This document shows positions 1 to 7,272 of a stretch of DNA of 64,000 nucleotides, piece by piece; the first letter of the stretch is position 1, and each line of letters starts with the position of its first letter. The notes beneath the pieces are model-generated. The model did no database searches and was not told the DNA's origin. It saw only the letters and a program-made list of their open reading frames with translations. This stretch comes from an uncultured Bacteroidales bacterium. Lineage in GTDB: Bacteria; Bacteroidota; Bacteroidia; Bacteroidales; UBA932. Both the position numbers and the translations under genes were made by a program. The stretch is taken from the NCBI GenBank assembly GCA_946403855.1, contig CAMJBH010000011.1, forward strand, positions 1-64,000, in the 5' to 3' direction.

Positions 1-488
1 TGCTTTTCATGATCATCGGCATCTACGTGTGCTGCGTCGTTCCGGCGATGTTCGGCTTTCCGCAGCGGGGCCGTTTTCAGGACATTCTCATCCTGCTCGC
101 CTTGTTCGTCACCGTGTGCATCTTTTTCTCCATGACCTGGACGACGCTGGTGACGCGGCGTGAATCTGCCTTCCTGTTGTTCCTGTTCATGTCGCCGGTA
201 TGTGTGTTCCTGACGGGTTTCAGCTGGCCGACGACGGCCTTCCCGGGTTTCTGGAAACTGTTCTCCTACCTGTTCCCGTCCACTTTCGGCTGCCAGGCTT
301 TCATCAACCTGAATACGGCGGGCGCTCCGCTCCCGGTCGTCGCGCCGCAACTCCGCGCCCTGTGCATCCAGGGAGTTGTTTATTACATCCTCGCCTGCGC
401 GGCGGTGTATGTGGAGAATTTCGTGGGCAGGAAGTCCGGCCAGGGCATCTTGGCGCGCAGCGGTCCAGCATCGACGCAAACAGATTAA
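1..488 (+). CDS. ABC-2 type transporter permease, C-terminal part
   Basis: The frame is open to the left window edge, so this is the C-terminal part of a longer protein; the first in-window ATG (position 9) is internal. The roughly 160 residues visible contain four hydrophobic stretches and a segment of the form FLTGFSWP followed by a membrane helix, as in the last transmembrane helices of ABC-2 export permeases (YhhJ/YbhR type). Such proteins form the membrane channel of an ABC exporter working with a separate ATPase and often a HlyD-like adaptor, which would lie outside the window. A strong hairpin follows directly, so this is the last gene of its operon. The substrate cannot be told. Confidence 0.7.
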   Translation, partial: LFMIIGIYVCCVVPAMFGFPQRGRFQDILILLALFVTVCIFFSMTWTTLVTRRESAFLLFLFMSPVCVFLTGFSWPTTAFPGFWKLFSYLFPSTFGCQAFINLNTAGAPLPVVAPQLRALCIQGVVYYILACAAVYVENFVGRKSGQGILARSGPASTQTD

Positions 489-501
489 AAGAGCCAGACG
501 T

Positions 502-551
502 AAAAGAATGATTGGCACATCACTTCTGTGACTTGTGCCAATCATTCTTTT
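502..551 (+). terminator. Rho-independent terminator after the ABC permease
   Basis: A perfect 18-bp inverted repeat (502-519 with 534-551) encloses a 14-nt loop. The downstream arm ends in a T-run and the upstream arm starts with an A-run, so it could stop transcription from either side. It begins 13 nt after the permease stop codon and also lies beyond the end of the converging lipoprotein gene. Confidence 0.85.
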
Positions 552-610
552 CGGCTGTTGATAAAATTCCGATTTGTCGAAGTGATTGTTTTACAGTTTT
601 TTACATAAAT

Positions 611-1111
611 TTACAAACATAACCCCATCCTCCGGAACGTCACATCGCCCTCAATCAGGTTCGGCCCGTCCACATTCACCTCTTCGCGGGTTAGCACCAG
701 CTTGTCCTTGCTGCACTCCTTCACATAGTACCGTGCTGCGGGCGTATAGGCCGCTTTCCTGTCCTCTTGCATGAAGTCGTGGTCCAGTTCAAAGAGGTAA
801 ATTTCCGGCGTAGAACTGCCGACTCCGGGATAGCCGTTCTGATGTTGCTGGTAGATGTACTTTGCCTCCGAATCTCCGGAAAACACATCAGATACGTATA
901 TTGTCAGGATATACGGATCCTGGCTCTCTTTGTTGATGGTCGAGAAGGTCCAGATCACCAGACCTGCATCCTGCACTCCTTCTGAACACACCTTCTCCCA
1001 GCTACCTTCCAGGTTATCTGCCAGGTTAATTACAGGAATTACCTTCTCACACCCGCTCAGCCCTGCCACCAGCAGCGCCGTGCAAAGAATAGTTCTCAAT
1101 ATCTTCATCAT
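611..1111 (-). CDS. Small lipoprotein, lipocalin-like
   Basis: A 166-residue protein with a short positive N-terminus, a hydrophobic stretch and the lipobox LSGC at about residue 21, so it should be lipid-anchored in the envelope. Behind this comes a LEGSWEKV segment and several beta-strand-like stretches ending in FRRMG. That layout (LxGxW near the N-terminus of the mature part) recalls the lipocalin-like domains common in Bacteroidales lipoproteins, but I cannot assign a family with certainty. It stands alone, converging on the ABC permease. A short palindrome (GCACAAATGTGC) lies just upstream of its start, over a near-consensus minus-7 element. Function unknown. Two adjacent ATG codons can serve as start. 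Confidence 0.7.
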   Translation of the reverse strand: MMKILRTILCTALLVAGLSGCEKVIPVINLADNLEGSWEKVCSEGVQDAGLVIWTFSTINKESQDPYILTIYVSDVFSGDSEAKYIYQQHQNGYPGVGSSTPEIYLFELDHDFMQEDRKAAYTPAARYYVKECSKDKLVLTREEVNVDGPNLIEGDVTFRRMGLCL

Positions 1112-1209
1112 TGTTTGCGTTTTATTGTTAAACGCACAAATGTGCGAAATCTTGCCTGTAAAAGTTCTTTTTTATGATTAACTAAAGTGCTTATGAGAAG
1201 CCAATTTAT

Positions 1210-1272
1210 TCATTCTTCATTCTTCATCGTCTCCGCCGGATTCATCCTGGCGGTCTTGAGGTAGTGATACAG
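1210..1272 (-). pseudogene. C-terminal scrap of an FtsX/MacB-type ABC permease
   Basis: On the minus strand the last codons before a TGA at 1210-1212 read YLKTARMNPAETMKNEE. This is the characteristic tail of FtsX-like ABC permeases (ALKAAR-NP-E-LR-E). No start codon or membrane region is left. The fragment runs directly into the flavodoxin scrap on the other strand, so the body of the gene has been deleted. The upstream limit of the fragment is uncertain by about 20 nt. Confidence 0.6.
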
Positions 1273-1437
1273 CACCACGGCGGCAGCGGCGTCGGCAGCT
1301 ACAAGAGCATGCTGCAGCAATACTATCCCGAGGCCAAGTATCTGGAAAGCCTAGGCATCAGCGGGGCTGCTGTCTGCGATTCCGGATCTAAAACAAAAGT
1401 GCAGGACTGGATCAAGAAACTCGGGTTAGAGAAGTAA
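1264..1437 (+). pseudogene. C-terminal scrap of a flavodoxin
   Basis: Read on the plus strand, about 57 codons before the TAA at 1435-1437 give HHGGSGVGSYKSML, then AKYLESLGISGAAV and a last helix WIKKLGLEK. This matches the C-terminal third of Bacteroidales flavodoxins, where GGSG-G contacts the flavin region and a LxxxGLAI-type strand precedes the last helix. The FMN-binding N-terminus is absent and there is no start codon, so it is a remnant. It abuts the FtsX-permease scrap tail to tail, indicating a deletion junction near 1255-1275. Confidence 0.65.
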
Positions 1438-1450
1438 CCCGCAATAGGAG

Positions 1451-2541
1451 CTACTGAATATCCTGATACTGCGCGTCACTGACTGGCTCCAACCATTCAT
1501 TAGACGCGCCATCCTGAACGTCTTTATGGAAAGTCAGATGCTGCATCCAACTGTCGGCGGCAGCCCCATGCCAGTGCTTAACACCCTCCGGAATTTCGAT
1601 TATTGTACCCGGAACGAGCTGCACAGCCTTCTGCCCCATTCCTGATACCAACCGCGGCCGGCAACACAGATGAGAACCTGAACCTGCTTGTGGTGGATAT
1701 GCCAGTTGTTGCGGCAGCCGGGCTCGAAGGTGACGTTGGCAACGCCGCCACCCATCGGAGCCAAATAACTGTTGCCAGTGAAGAACTGCGCATAGGCAGT
1801 GTTGGGCTGGTCCTTGGACCATACTGAGAAGTCCACAGTTTGCACAGGCGAATGGGCATCCCCCAGAACAGTCTTCAGTGCGCCACGGAGACGCTCCGCC
1901 TCGGCCAGACCGACCTTTTCTTCCAGCAGTGCCGGCAAAGCGCGAAGTTCCGCATCCGTTACACCCATGTTACGGGCGCCGGAAACGTGAGCTGCCAGCT
2001 GAGGCTCACAGCCCGGCAGCGCCGATATAGCACTCACGGTCACAATCTCTCGGTCGGCAAAGCTCAGGTTGTTACGGGCAAAGATATCGCCGAACAAATG
2101 AGCCTTGAGATAATAGTCGGTAGCAGGAACAAAACCGTAGTTAAAGGGCTGGCCCGACAGCTGCGTCTGCACTGCAGTGCCTTGTTTCAGGGCATCATAA
2201 TCGGCAGGGAGCGGATCAGCGTCAACTCCGGCATTGTCTTTAATGCCCGCTTTCTGACGATTTGCAAGCACCCGCTGAAGAGTACCCAAGGCATTCAGCG
2301 AACGTGGGAAACCGGTATAAGCATAGAGCTGCGAAAGCGCCTCCTTTGCTTCACTTACTGTCAATCCATTATCCAGAGCTTCTGCCGCGGCCTTCTCCAG
2401 GCCCGCCTGGTCGCCCTTGGCTTCCAGCGCAGCGATGACGGCAAGTCCCTGCCGACGGGGAGTAAGAGTTTTTTCCATATTCTGTGCGTTCAAGATTACA
2501 CAAGGCAGCAGGGCCGCCAGTATGAGGATATGCCGGAACAT
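1451..2541 (-). pseudogene. Carboxymuconolactone decarboxylase-like protein with C-terminal cupin, frameshifted
   Basis: The protein starts with a signal peptide (cleavage after LNAQ), followed by two CMD-type helical segments (residues about 20-110 and 140-230, with FADREIVTVSAISAL) and a cupin domain with WHIHHK-VQVLI and IPEGVKHWHG metal-site motifs. The reading frame breaks at the C-run 1634-1637: up to GWYQEWG it runs in one frame, after that QKAVQLVPG and the rest of the cupin to TAG at 1451 lie in another. Restoring one G on the coding strand rejoins them. Either the gene is freshly inactivated or this is a homopolymer sequencing error. The ATG overlaps the DUF362 stop (TAATG), so the two are co-transcribed. 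CMD-cupin fusions are common in Bacteroidales redox clusters; the substrate is unknown. Confidence 0.75.
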
Positions 2542-3578
2542 TACTGCAAACTGTCTATATTAATGATGTTGTACTTTCGGGAACCAAGTCCTATCTGTTC
2601 CGCATATTCTGTGATATGAGTTCCATGCAAGCTGTTAATACGCTGCTGCAAAGGCTTGGAATCATCACCTTTTGCATCTGCATGGTTGAAGACGAGGTCC
2701 AGGCAAGCCTGATCCAGCGCCACGGGATCTGTGGAAGCAAGTATGCCGATGTCTTTCAGGCGCGGAGTGGCCGGGCTGCCATCACAGTCGCAATCCACAG
2801 ACATATTGTTCATCACATTAATGTAAATGATGTCCCGGCCTTCCTGCTTGAAATAGTTGTGAACGGCCTGGGCTGCTGCAGCCATCGACTCCAGGAAGCC
2901 GTCTTGATTGTCGGACATCCAGCTTGTGGTGCTGCGACCGGCAGAATGGATGTACAACTTCCCTGCCGATGATGCCACGCCGATGCTCTGGTTCTTGAGC
3001 ACGCCTCCGAATCCACCCATCGCATGGCCTTTGAAATGGGCCAGGTTGATCATGAAATCATAGTTCTGAAGATGGCTTCCCACACGGTCGTACTTTATCC
3101 ACTTATTATCGGTCACAGGAATATCTATCGTACCTTCGGCATCCATAATATCCACTTCTGCGATTTGCTCGTAGCCGCGTTCTTTGATAGCCTGCCTGTG
3201 ACTTTCGGTATCGGAGCGGTTGCCACCGTAAGCCGTGTTGCATTCGACAAGCGTACCATTCACGCTCTGCACAAGGCCTTTGATAAGTTCAGGATGAAGA
3301 TGATTACTCTTGGAAGACTCTCCGGTGGAAATCTTGACCGCCACACGGCCGGTGGCCTTCACTCCAAGCGCCTGATACACGCTGACAAGTCCTTCAGGGG
3401 ATATATTCGAAGTGAAGTAAACAGAAGGAGCGTCCGGATCGGGAGATTCGGTCGTAGTAACAACAGCGGCGGGGGTGGCTTCTTTTTCTGCTGTGCTGTT
3501 TTCTTTTTTAGCACAGGTAGAGGCCATCAGGAGCATCAGAAGCGATGCCAGGGCCGGAATAAGGTAAAACTTTTTCAT
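2541..3578 (-). CDS. DUF362 domain lipoprotein
   Basis: A 345-residue protein with a signal sequence and Cys near residue 23 (MASTCAKK), suggesting a lipid-anchored or exported protein. The body matches DUF362: VAVKISTGES, the central NLAHFKGHAMGGFGG motif and DPVALDQACLDLV. Many DUF362 proteins carry ferredoxin clusters; no 4Fe-4S motif is visible here, so this is the cluster-free form. Its ATG overlaps the stop of the upstream aldo/keto-reductase remnant (ATGA) and its stop overlaps the ATG of the CMD-cupin gene (TAATG), indicating a formerly tight redox operon. The domain is thought to act in redox or cofactor chemistry, but no precise reaction is known to me. Confidence 0.8.
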   Translation of the reverse strand: MKKFYLIPALASLLMLLMASTCAKKENSTAEKEATPAAVVTTTESPDPDAPSVYFTSNISPEGLVSVYQALGVKATGRVAVKISTGESSKSNHLHPELIKGLVQSVNGTLVECNTAYGGNRSDTESHRQAIKERGYEQIAEVDIMDAEGTIDIPVTDNKWIKYDRVGSHLQNYDFMINLAHFKGHAMGGFGGVLKNQSIGVASSAGKLYIHSAGRSTTSWMSDNQDGFLESMAAAAQAVHNYFKQEGRDIIYINVMNNMSVDCDCDGSPATPRLKDIGILASTDPVALDQACLDLVFNHADAKGDDSKPLQQRINSLHGTHITEYAEQIGLGSRKYNIINIDSLQ

Positions 3579-3769
3579 TTGATAGCGGATTTATTCAGGG
3601 TTGCTGTGACCAAAGGGTTGGTATCTATGAGTTTGAGGGATTTGACCATGGCGGCGTCAAAGACCGGCTTCAGATTGTTTTCGTCGGTGTTGCTGCCGAA
3701 TACGGTGTCTCCACCGAACATCCCTGCACCCCAGGCCCAGGTTCCAAGTGCTATTTTTGTATCTTTCAT
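3575..3769 (-). pseudogene. Aldo/keto reductase, internally deleted remnant
   Basis: The first about 41 residues (KIALGTWAWGAGMFGGD, then NNLKPVFDAAM) are the beta-hairpin and first barrel strand of an aldo/keto reductase, whose normal length is about 310-340. After that the sequence turns into 23 residues (KSLKLIDTNPLVTATLNK) without the catalytic Asp-Tyr-Lys-His region, and stops. Most of the barrel has been lost. The TGA still overlaps the ATG of DUF362, so the short frame may persist only because it couples translation of DUF362. No clear promoter is visible upstream. Confidence 0.65.
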
Positions 3770-3886
3770 ATATAATTGTTTTCGTTATTGCAAATTTCGT
3801 GACTTTTTTTTGAAGGGACTTAACAAAACTACGGATTTGCGTATCATTTTTACTGAATCTGCATCATTTTTCGTAACTGAGCGACA

Positions 3887-4018
3887 TGGAATATGCTGCT
3901 CACCGGCCGCAACGTTTCTGAAGTTTCCGATGCACTCGGCTTCGAATACCCGCAGAACCTGACCCGAATGTTCAAGAAAGAAATCGGGATGGCCCCAAGC
4001 AAAATCGGCAGATTATAA
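3887..4018 (+). pseudogene. C-terminal scrap of an AraC-family regulator
   Basis: Forty-three codons ending at TAA 4016-4018 read WNMLLTGRNVSEVSDALGF, then YPQNLTRMFKKEIGMAPSK. This is the second helix-turn-helix of AraC/XylS regulators with the typical GF-x(4)-L-R-FKK-G--P motif. The ligand-binding part and the first HTH are gone and there is no start codon. Regulators of this kind commonly sit beside flavodoxin and aldo/keto reductase genes in Bacteroidales, so it is probably the lost regulator of the decayed cluster. The 117 nt before it and the promoter region of the aldo/keto reductase remnant show nothing else. Confidence 0.65.
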
Positions 4019-4027
4019 TAATCCCCA

Positions 4028-4708
4028 TTATCGGAGCAAAAAATCCAGCACTGCCCTGTTGAATTCCTCCGGGCATTTGCCGGCTATAAAATGATCTCCT
4101 TCAATAAGAACCAGCTTGGAACCGGCTATGCTGCCGGCAATCAGACGTGTGTGGCTGTCTTTTATCATATCGCGGGTGCCGGCGATAACCAGCGTAGGAG
4201 CCTTGATCAGCGCCAATTCTTCAGGCTTCAAGGAGGGGTCATTTACCATCAGGCCCAGCAACTCTGCCTTCTTTTTCGAATTCAAACTCTTGTGCGCAAA
4301 CAGGCTGGCCATCCGGTAACCAATTTCAATTGGAATCTGCACGCTGCGTTTGACCCCGGAAGCATCGAGGTTAGCACCGTTCAAAACCAGCTTGCAGACG
4401 CGTTCCGGATGCGTCAGCGCAAAGACCATCGCTATATTCCCGCCGTCGGAAAAGCCCAGGATATCAGCCCTTTCTATACCTTGCAGGTCCATGAAGCCAA
4501 GCAAATCTTCCGCAAACTGCCGGATGGTAAAAGGAGCCTCGCCTCTGGGAGTCTGCCCATGGCCGCGAGTGTCGATGGCAATAACGCGATAGTATCGTGA
4601 GAACGGCTCCATCTGATGACTGAAATACCCGCAGTCTTCTCCGTTCCCGTGGAGGAGAATCAGCACTTCACCGGAGCCCTGCTCCAAGTAATGATGAGAA
4701 ATATCCAT
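4028..4708 (-). CDS. Alpha/beta-fold hydrolase
   Basis: About 226 residues, cytoplasmic (no signal). The fold signature is complete: oxyanion loop LLHGNGEDC, nucleophile elbow GFSDGG (Ser about 88), acid in AGTRDMIKDSH and catalytic His in EGDHF. Family members act as esterases, lactonases or peroxidases; the substrate cannot be told from sequence. I chose the ATG at 4708 because the upstream in-frame TTG is itself part of the minus-7 promoter box TAAATTTG (4718-4725), which leaves only nine bases before this ATG. It is divergent from the hydroxyacyl-CoA dehydrogenase gene. Confidence 0.8.
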   Translation of the reverse strand: MDISHHYLEQGSGEVLILLHGNGEDCGYFSHQMEPFSRYYRVIAIDTRGHGQTPRGEAPFTIRQFAEDLLGFMDLQGIERADILGFSDGGNIAMVFALTHPERVCKLVLNGANLDASGVKRSVQIPIEIGYRMASLFAHKSLNSKKKAELLGLMVNDPSLKPEELALIKAPTLVIAGTRDMIKDSHTRLIAGSIAGSKLVLIEGDHFIAGKCPEEFNRAVLDFLLR

Positions 4709-4717
4709 TTTCACGGC

Positions 4718-4725
4718 CAAATTTA
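4718..4725 (-). promoter_or_regulatory. Minus-7 box of the alpha/beta hydrolase promoter
   Basis: TAAATTTG on the minus strand fits the Bacteroidetes TAnnTTTG consensus, nine bases before the hydrolase ATG. Confidence 0.5.
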
Positions 4726-4748
4726 CATTTATTATCGCAAATAATTTG

Positions 4749-4756
4749 TATCTTTG
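4749..4756 (+). promoter_or_regulatory. Minus-7 box of the hydroxyacyl-CoA dehydrogenase promoter
   Basis: TATCTTTG fits TAnnTTTG exactly and lies 27 nt before the ATG at 4784. It also shows that the in-frame TTG at 4754 is not the start codon, since that TTG is inside the box. Confidence 0.6.
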
Positions 4757-4783
4757 GGAATAAACTCATTCAATCGTTCCAAC

Positions 4784-5740
4784 ATGACAAAAGTAGTCAT
4801 CGCCGGAGGAGGCGTACTTGGCAGCCAGATAGCATTCCAGTCTGCATATTGCGGATTTGATGTCACAATATGGCTTCGCAGCCAGGGCAGCATCGGGAGG
4901 ACCCAGCCCAAGCTTGACGCCCTGAGACAGTCATACATAGATGCAATAAAGTTAATGGATTCACCCGAAGGCAGTTCAAACTGGTGCCGCGGCATTGCAG
5001 ACGCCGAGAATTTCAATGCTGCCGAGTGCCTCAACAAAGTCGAGGAGGCATATTCGGGAATCAAGTTGGAACTTGATATGGCCAAAGCCGCCTCCGACTC
5101 TGACATCATTATCGAATCGGTAGCAGAAAACGTAAAAGACAAAGTAGCTTTCTATGAAGCTCTGGCACCGCTGATGCCCGCAAAGACCATTCTCTGCACC
5201 AATTCTTCCACCCTTCTGCCTTCCACTTTCGCCAAATACACCGGACGGCCCGACAAATACCTCTCCCTGCATTTTGCCAATTCGATATGGAAGAACAATA
5301 CGGCGGAGGTTATGGCGCAGGGCCAGACCTCGAAAGAGTCTTTCGACGCGGTCATGGCTTTTGCCAACGAGATCCGCATGATCGCTCTCCCGGTGAACAA
5401 AGAGAAGAACGGTTACCTGCTGAATTCGATGCTGGTCCCCTTCCTGTTCTCCGGTCTCGACCTTTACGTCAACGGCGTCAGCGACCCTGCAAGCATAGAC
5501 AAGGCCTGGAAATACGGCACAGGCGCACCCCGCGGTCCTTTTGAAATATTTGATGTGGTGGGAATCAATACCGCATACAACATTGCACTCCAATATCAGA
5601 AAGTTCCCAGCCTGTTCAGCCCGCTTCTCCGCAAGATGATGATGCCTTATAACTTCAAGGGCATGATGGTAGTGCTCAAGAAAATGATCGACGAAGGCAA
5701 ACTTGGCAAGAGTGCCGGAGAGGGGTTTTATAAGTATTAG
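4784..5740 (+). CDS. 3-hydroxyacyl-CoA dehydrogenase
   Basis: About 318 residues. The N-terminus is a Rossmann fold with GGGVLGSQIA (residues 7-16) for NAD(P); then come CTNSSTLLPS and LHFANSIW, where the His corresponds to the catalytic His of the 3-hydroxybutyryl-CoA dehydrogenase family, and a C-terminal dimerisation domain ending GEGFYKY. It should oxidise a 3-hydroxyacyl-CoA to the 3-oxoacyl form, or act in reverse. No other beta-oxidation gene lies nearby, so the pathway is open; stand-alone members in Bacteroidales may work on butyrate-type or hydroxy-acid substrates. The start is set at ATG 4784 from the promoter position. A hairpin separates it from the sodium symporter gene. Confidence 0.85.
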   Translation: MTKVVIAGGGVLGSQIAFQSAYCGFDVTIWLRSQGSIGRTQPKLDALRQSYIDAIKLMDSPEGSSNWCRGIADAENFNAAECLNKVEEAYSGIKLELDMAKAASDSDIIIESVAENVKDKVAFYEALAPLMPAKTILCTNSSTLLPSTFAKYTGRPDKYLSLHFANSIWKNNTAEVMAQGQTSKESFDAVMAFANEIRMIALPVNKEKNGYLLNSMLVPFLFSGLDLYVNGVSDPASIDKAWKYGTGAPRGPFEIFDVVGINTAYNIALQYQKVPSLFSPLLRKMMMPYNFKGMMVVLKKMIDEGKLGKSAGEGFYKY

Positions 5741-5748
5741 CACGCCTT

Positions 5749-5772
5749 GCTTCCTGCTACAGCTCAGGAAGC
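5749..5772 (+). terminator. Short hairpin between dehydrogenase and symporter genes
   Basis: GCTTCCTG (5749-5756) pairs with CAGGAAGC (5765-5772) over an 8-nt loop. There is no T-run after it, so it may be a weak terminator or a processing hairpin. Confidence 0.4.
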
Positions 5773-5797
5773 ATAAGCATATAACTGACAGATCCTT

Positions 5798-7264
5798 ATG
5801 AACTCAGGATTCGGTCTATCTCCAACGGCTGTTATTTTGACGATGCTCGGCTGGTTCCTGCTGGTACTTGCCGTCTCGTTGTTTGCATCGCGCGGAATGC
5901 GCAGCCAGACAGATTTTTTCAACGGCGGGCGCAAAGCTCCTTGGTGGATATTAGCCATCGCCATGATCGGCGCCCCCATGTCGGGGGTTACGTTCGTTTC
6001 CGTGCCCGGAATGGTCGGAGTTGACGGAGCGGCTATGAGCTACATGCAAATGGTGCTGGGTTTCCTGGTGGGTTACCTGGTCATAGCTTTTGTACTCACG
6101 CCTGTATTCTACCGCCACAACATAGTATCGATTTATCAGTATCTCGAAGAACGTTTCGGACCTCAGCCGCACAAGACCGGTGCTTGGTTATTCTTTATCT
6201 CCAAGTTGCTGGGCGCAGCCGTCAGGTTGTTCCTGGTCTGCGTCACTCTTCAGCTCATGGTCTTTGACCCCTTGGGAATGCCCTTCATAGTCAACGCCTT
6301 GATATGCATGGCTATAGTGCTGGCCTTCACTTTCCGGGGCGGAATGAAGTCCGTAATCTGGACAGACACGCTGAAAACAATATGCATGATTGTTTCCATC
6401 GTGCTCACGATAGTATTCATAGCAAAAGACCTGGGGCTCAGCGCGGCAGACACGGCAAGGACCGTTAAGGAAAGCAGCCTGTCAAGAATTTTCTTCTTCG
6501 ACGACCCCAATCATCCCAAATATTTCTGGAAACAGTTCTTTGCCGGGGTGTTCACGGTTGTAGCCATGACAGGACTGGACCAGGACCTCATGCAACGGAC
6601 GCTCAGCAGCCGGAACGCGAAAGACTCGCGTAAGAATTTGATAGTCAGCGGAGTCCTCCAAGTCCCTGTTATTTTCCTTTTCCTTTGTCTGGGAGTATTG
6701 CTGTACACCTTCGCCTCGGCACACGGTATCAGCCAGAGCGGAGACCTGCTGTTCCCTGCTGTCGCCACCGGCGGCTCGCTACCGACTGCGGCGGGCATCC
6801 TTTTCGTCCTCGGCCTTGTTTCATGCGCTTTCTCGGCCGGCGGATCCGCCCTCACCGCACTTACCACATCATTTACGGCAGACATTATAGGCACCGAAGG
6901 ACGGAGCGACAAGACCCTGGGCACCACCCGCAAAGTGGTCCAACTCGGACTGACGCTGCTCATGACCGCCGCAATTTATGCATTTTACGTGCTGAATACC
7001 CAGAGCACAATCGATGCTGTCTATAAACTTGCCAGCTACACCTACGGTCCTATCCTCGGCATGTTTACGTTCGGACTCATCTGCAAGCGAAAAATCCACA
7101 ACCGATGGATGCCGTTGATCGCACTGCTGTCTCCCGTCATCTGTTACTTCATACAAGCGAACTCCGAGCGCCTGCTGGGCGGTTACAAGTTCGGGTATGA
7201 ACTGCTGCTGCTCAACGCCCTGCTTACGATTCTGGGCATGTGTCTGATAATAAAGAAGAAATAA
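5798..7264 (+). CDS. Sodium:solute symporter (SSS family)
   Basis: 488 residues with about 13 hydrophobic helices. The N-terminal part has the SSS pattern: DFFNGGRKAPWW, then AIAMIGAPMSGVTFVSVPG (sodium-site helix 1 region), and later MTGLDQDLMQRTLSS, which corresponds to the conserved segment after helix 6. It should import an organic solute together with sodium across the inner membrane. The family covers sugars, sialic acid, proline and monocarboxylates; the sequence alone does not decide. The following kinase gene starts eight bases after its stop. Co-transcription with amino-sugar recycling genes makes a cell-wall sugar a reasonable but unproven substrate. Confidence 0.85.
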   Translation: MNSGFGLSPTAVILTMLGWFLLVLAVSLFASRGMRSQTDFFNGGRKAPWWILAIAMIGAPMSGVTFVSVPGMVGVDGAAMSYMQMVLGFLVGYLVIAFVLTPVFYRHNIVSIYQYLEERFGPQPHKTGAWLFFISKLLGAAVRLFLVCVTLQLMVFDPLGMPFIVNALICMAIVLAFTFRGGMKSVIWTDTLKTICMIVSIVLTIVFIAKDLGLSAADTARTVKESSLSRIFFFDDPNHPKYFWKQFFAGVFTVVAMTGLDQDLMQRTLSSRNAKDSRKNLIVSGVLQVPVIFLFLCLGVLLYTFASAHGISQSGDLLFPAVATGGSLPTAAGILFVLGLVSCAFSAGGSALTALTTSFTADIIGTEGRSDKTLGTTRKVVQLGLTLLMTAAIYAFYVLNTQSTIDAVYKLASYTYGPILGMFTFGLICKRKIHNRWMPLIALLSPVICYFIQANSERLLGGYKFGYELLLLNALLTILGMCLIIKKK

Positions 7265-7272
7265 ATCCACCC

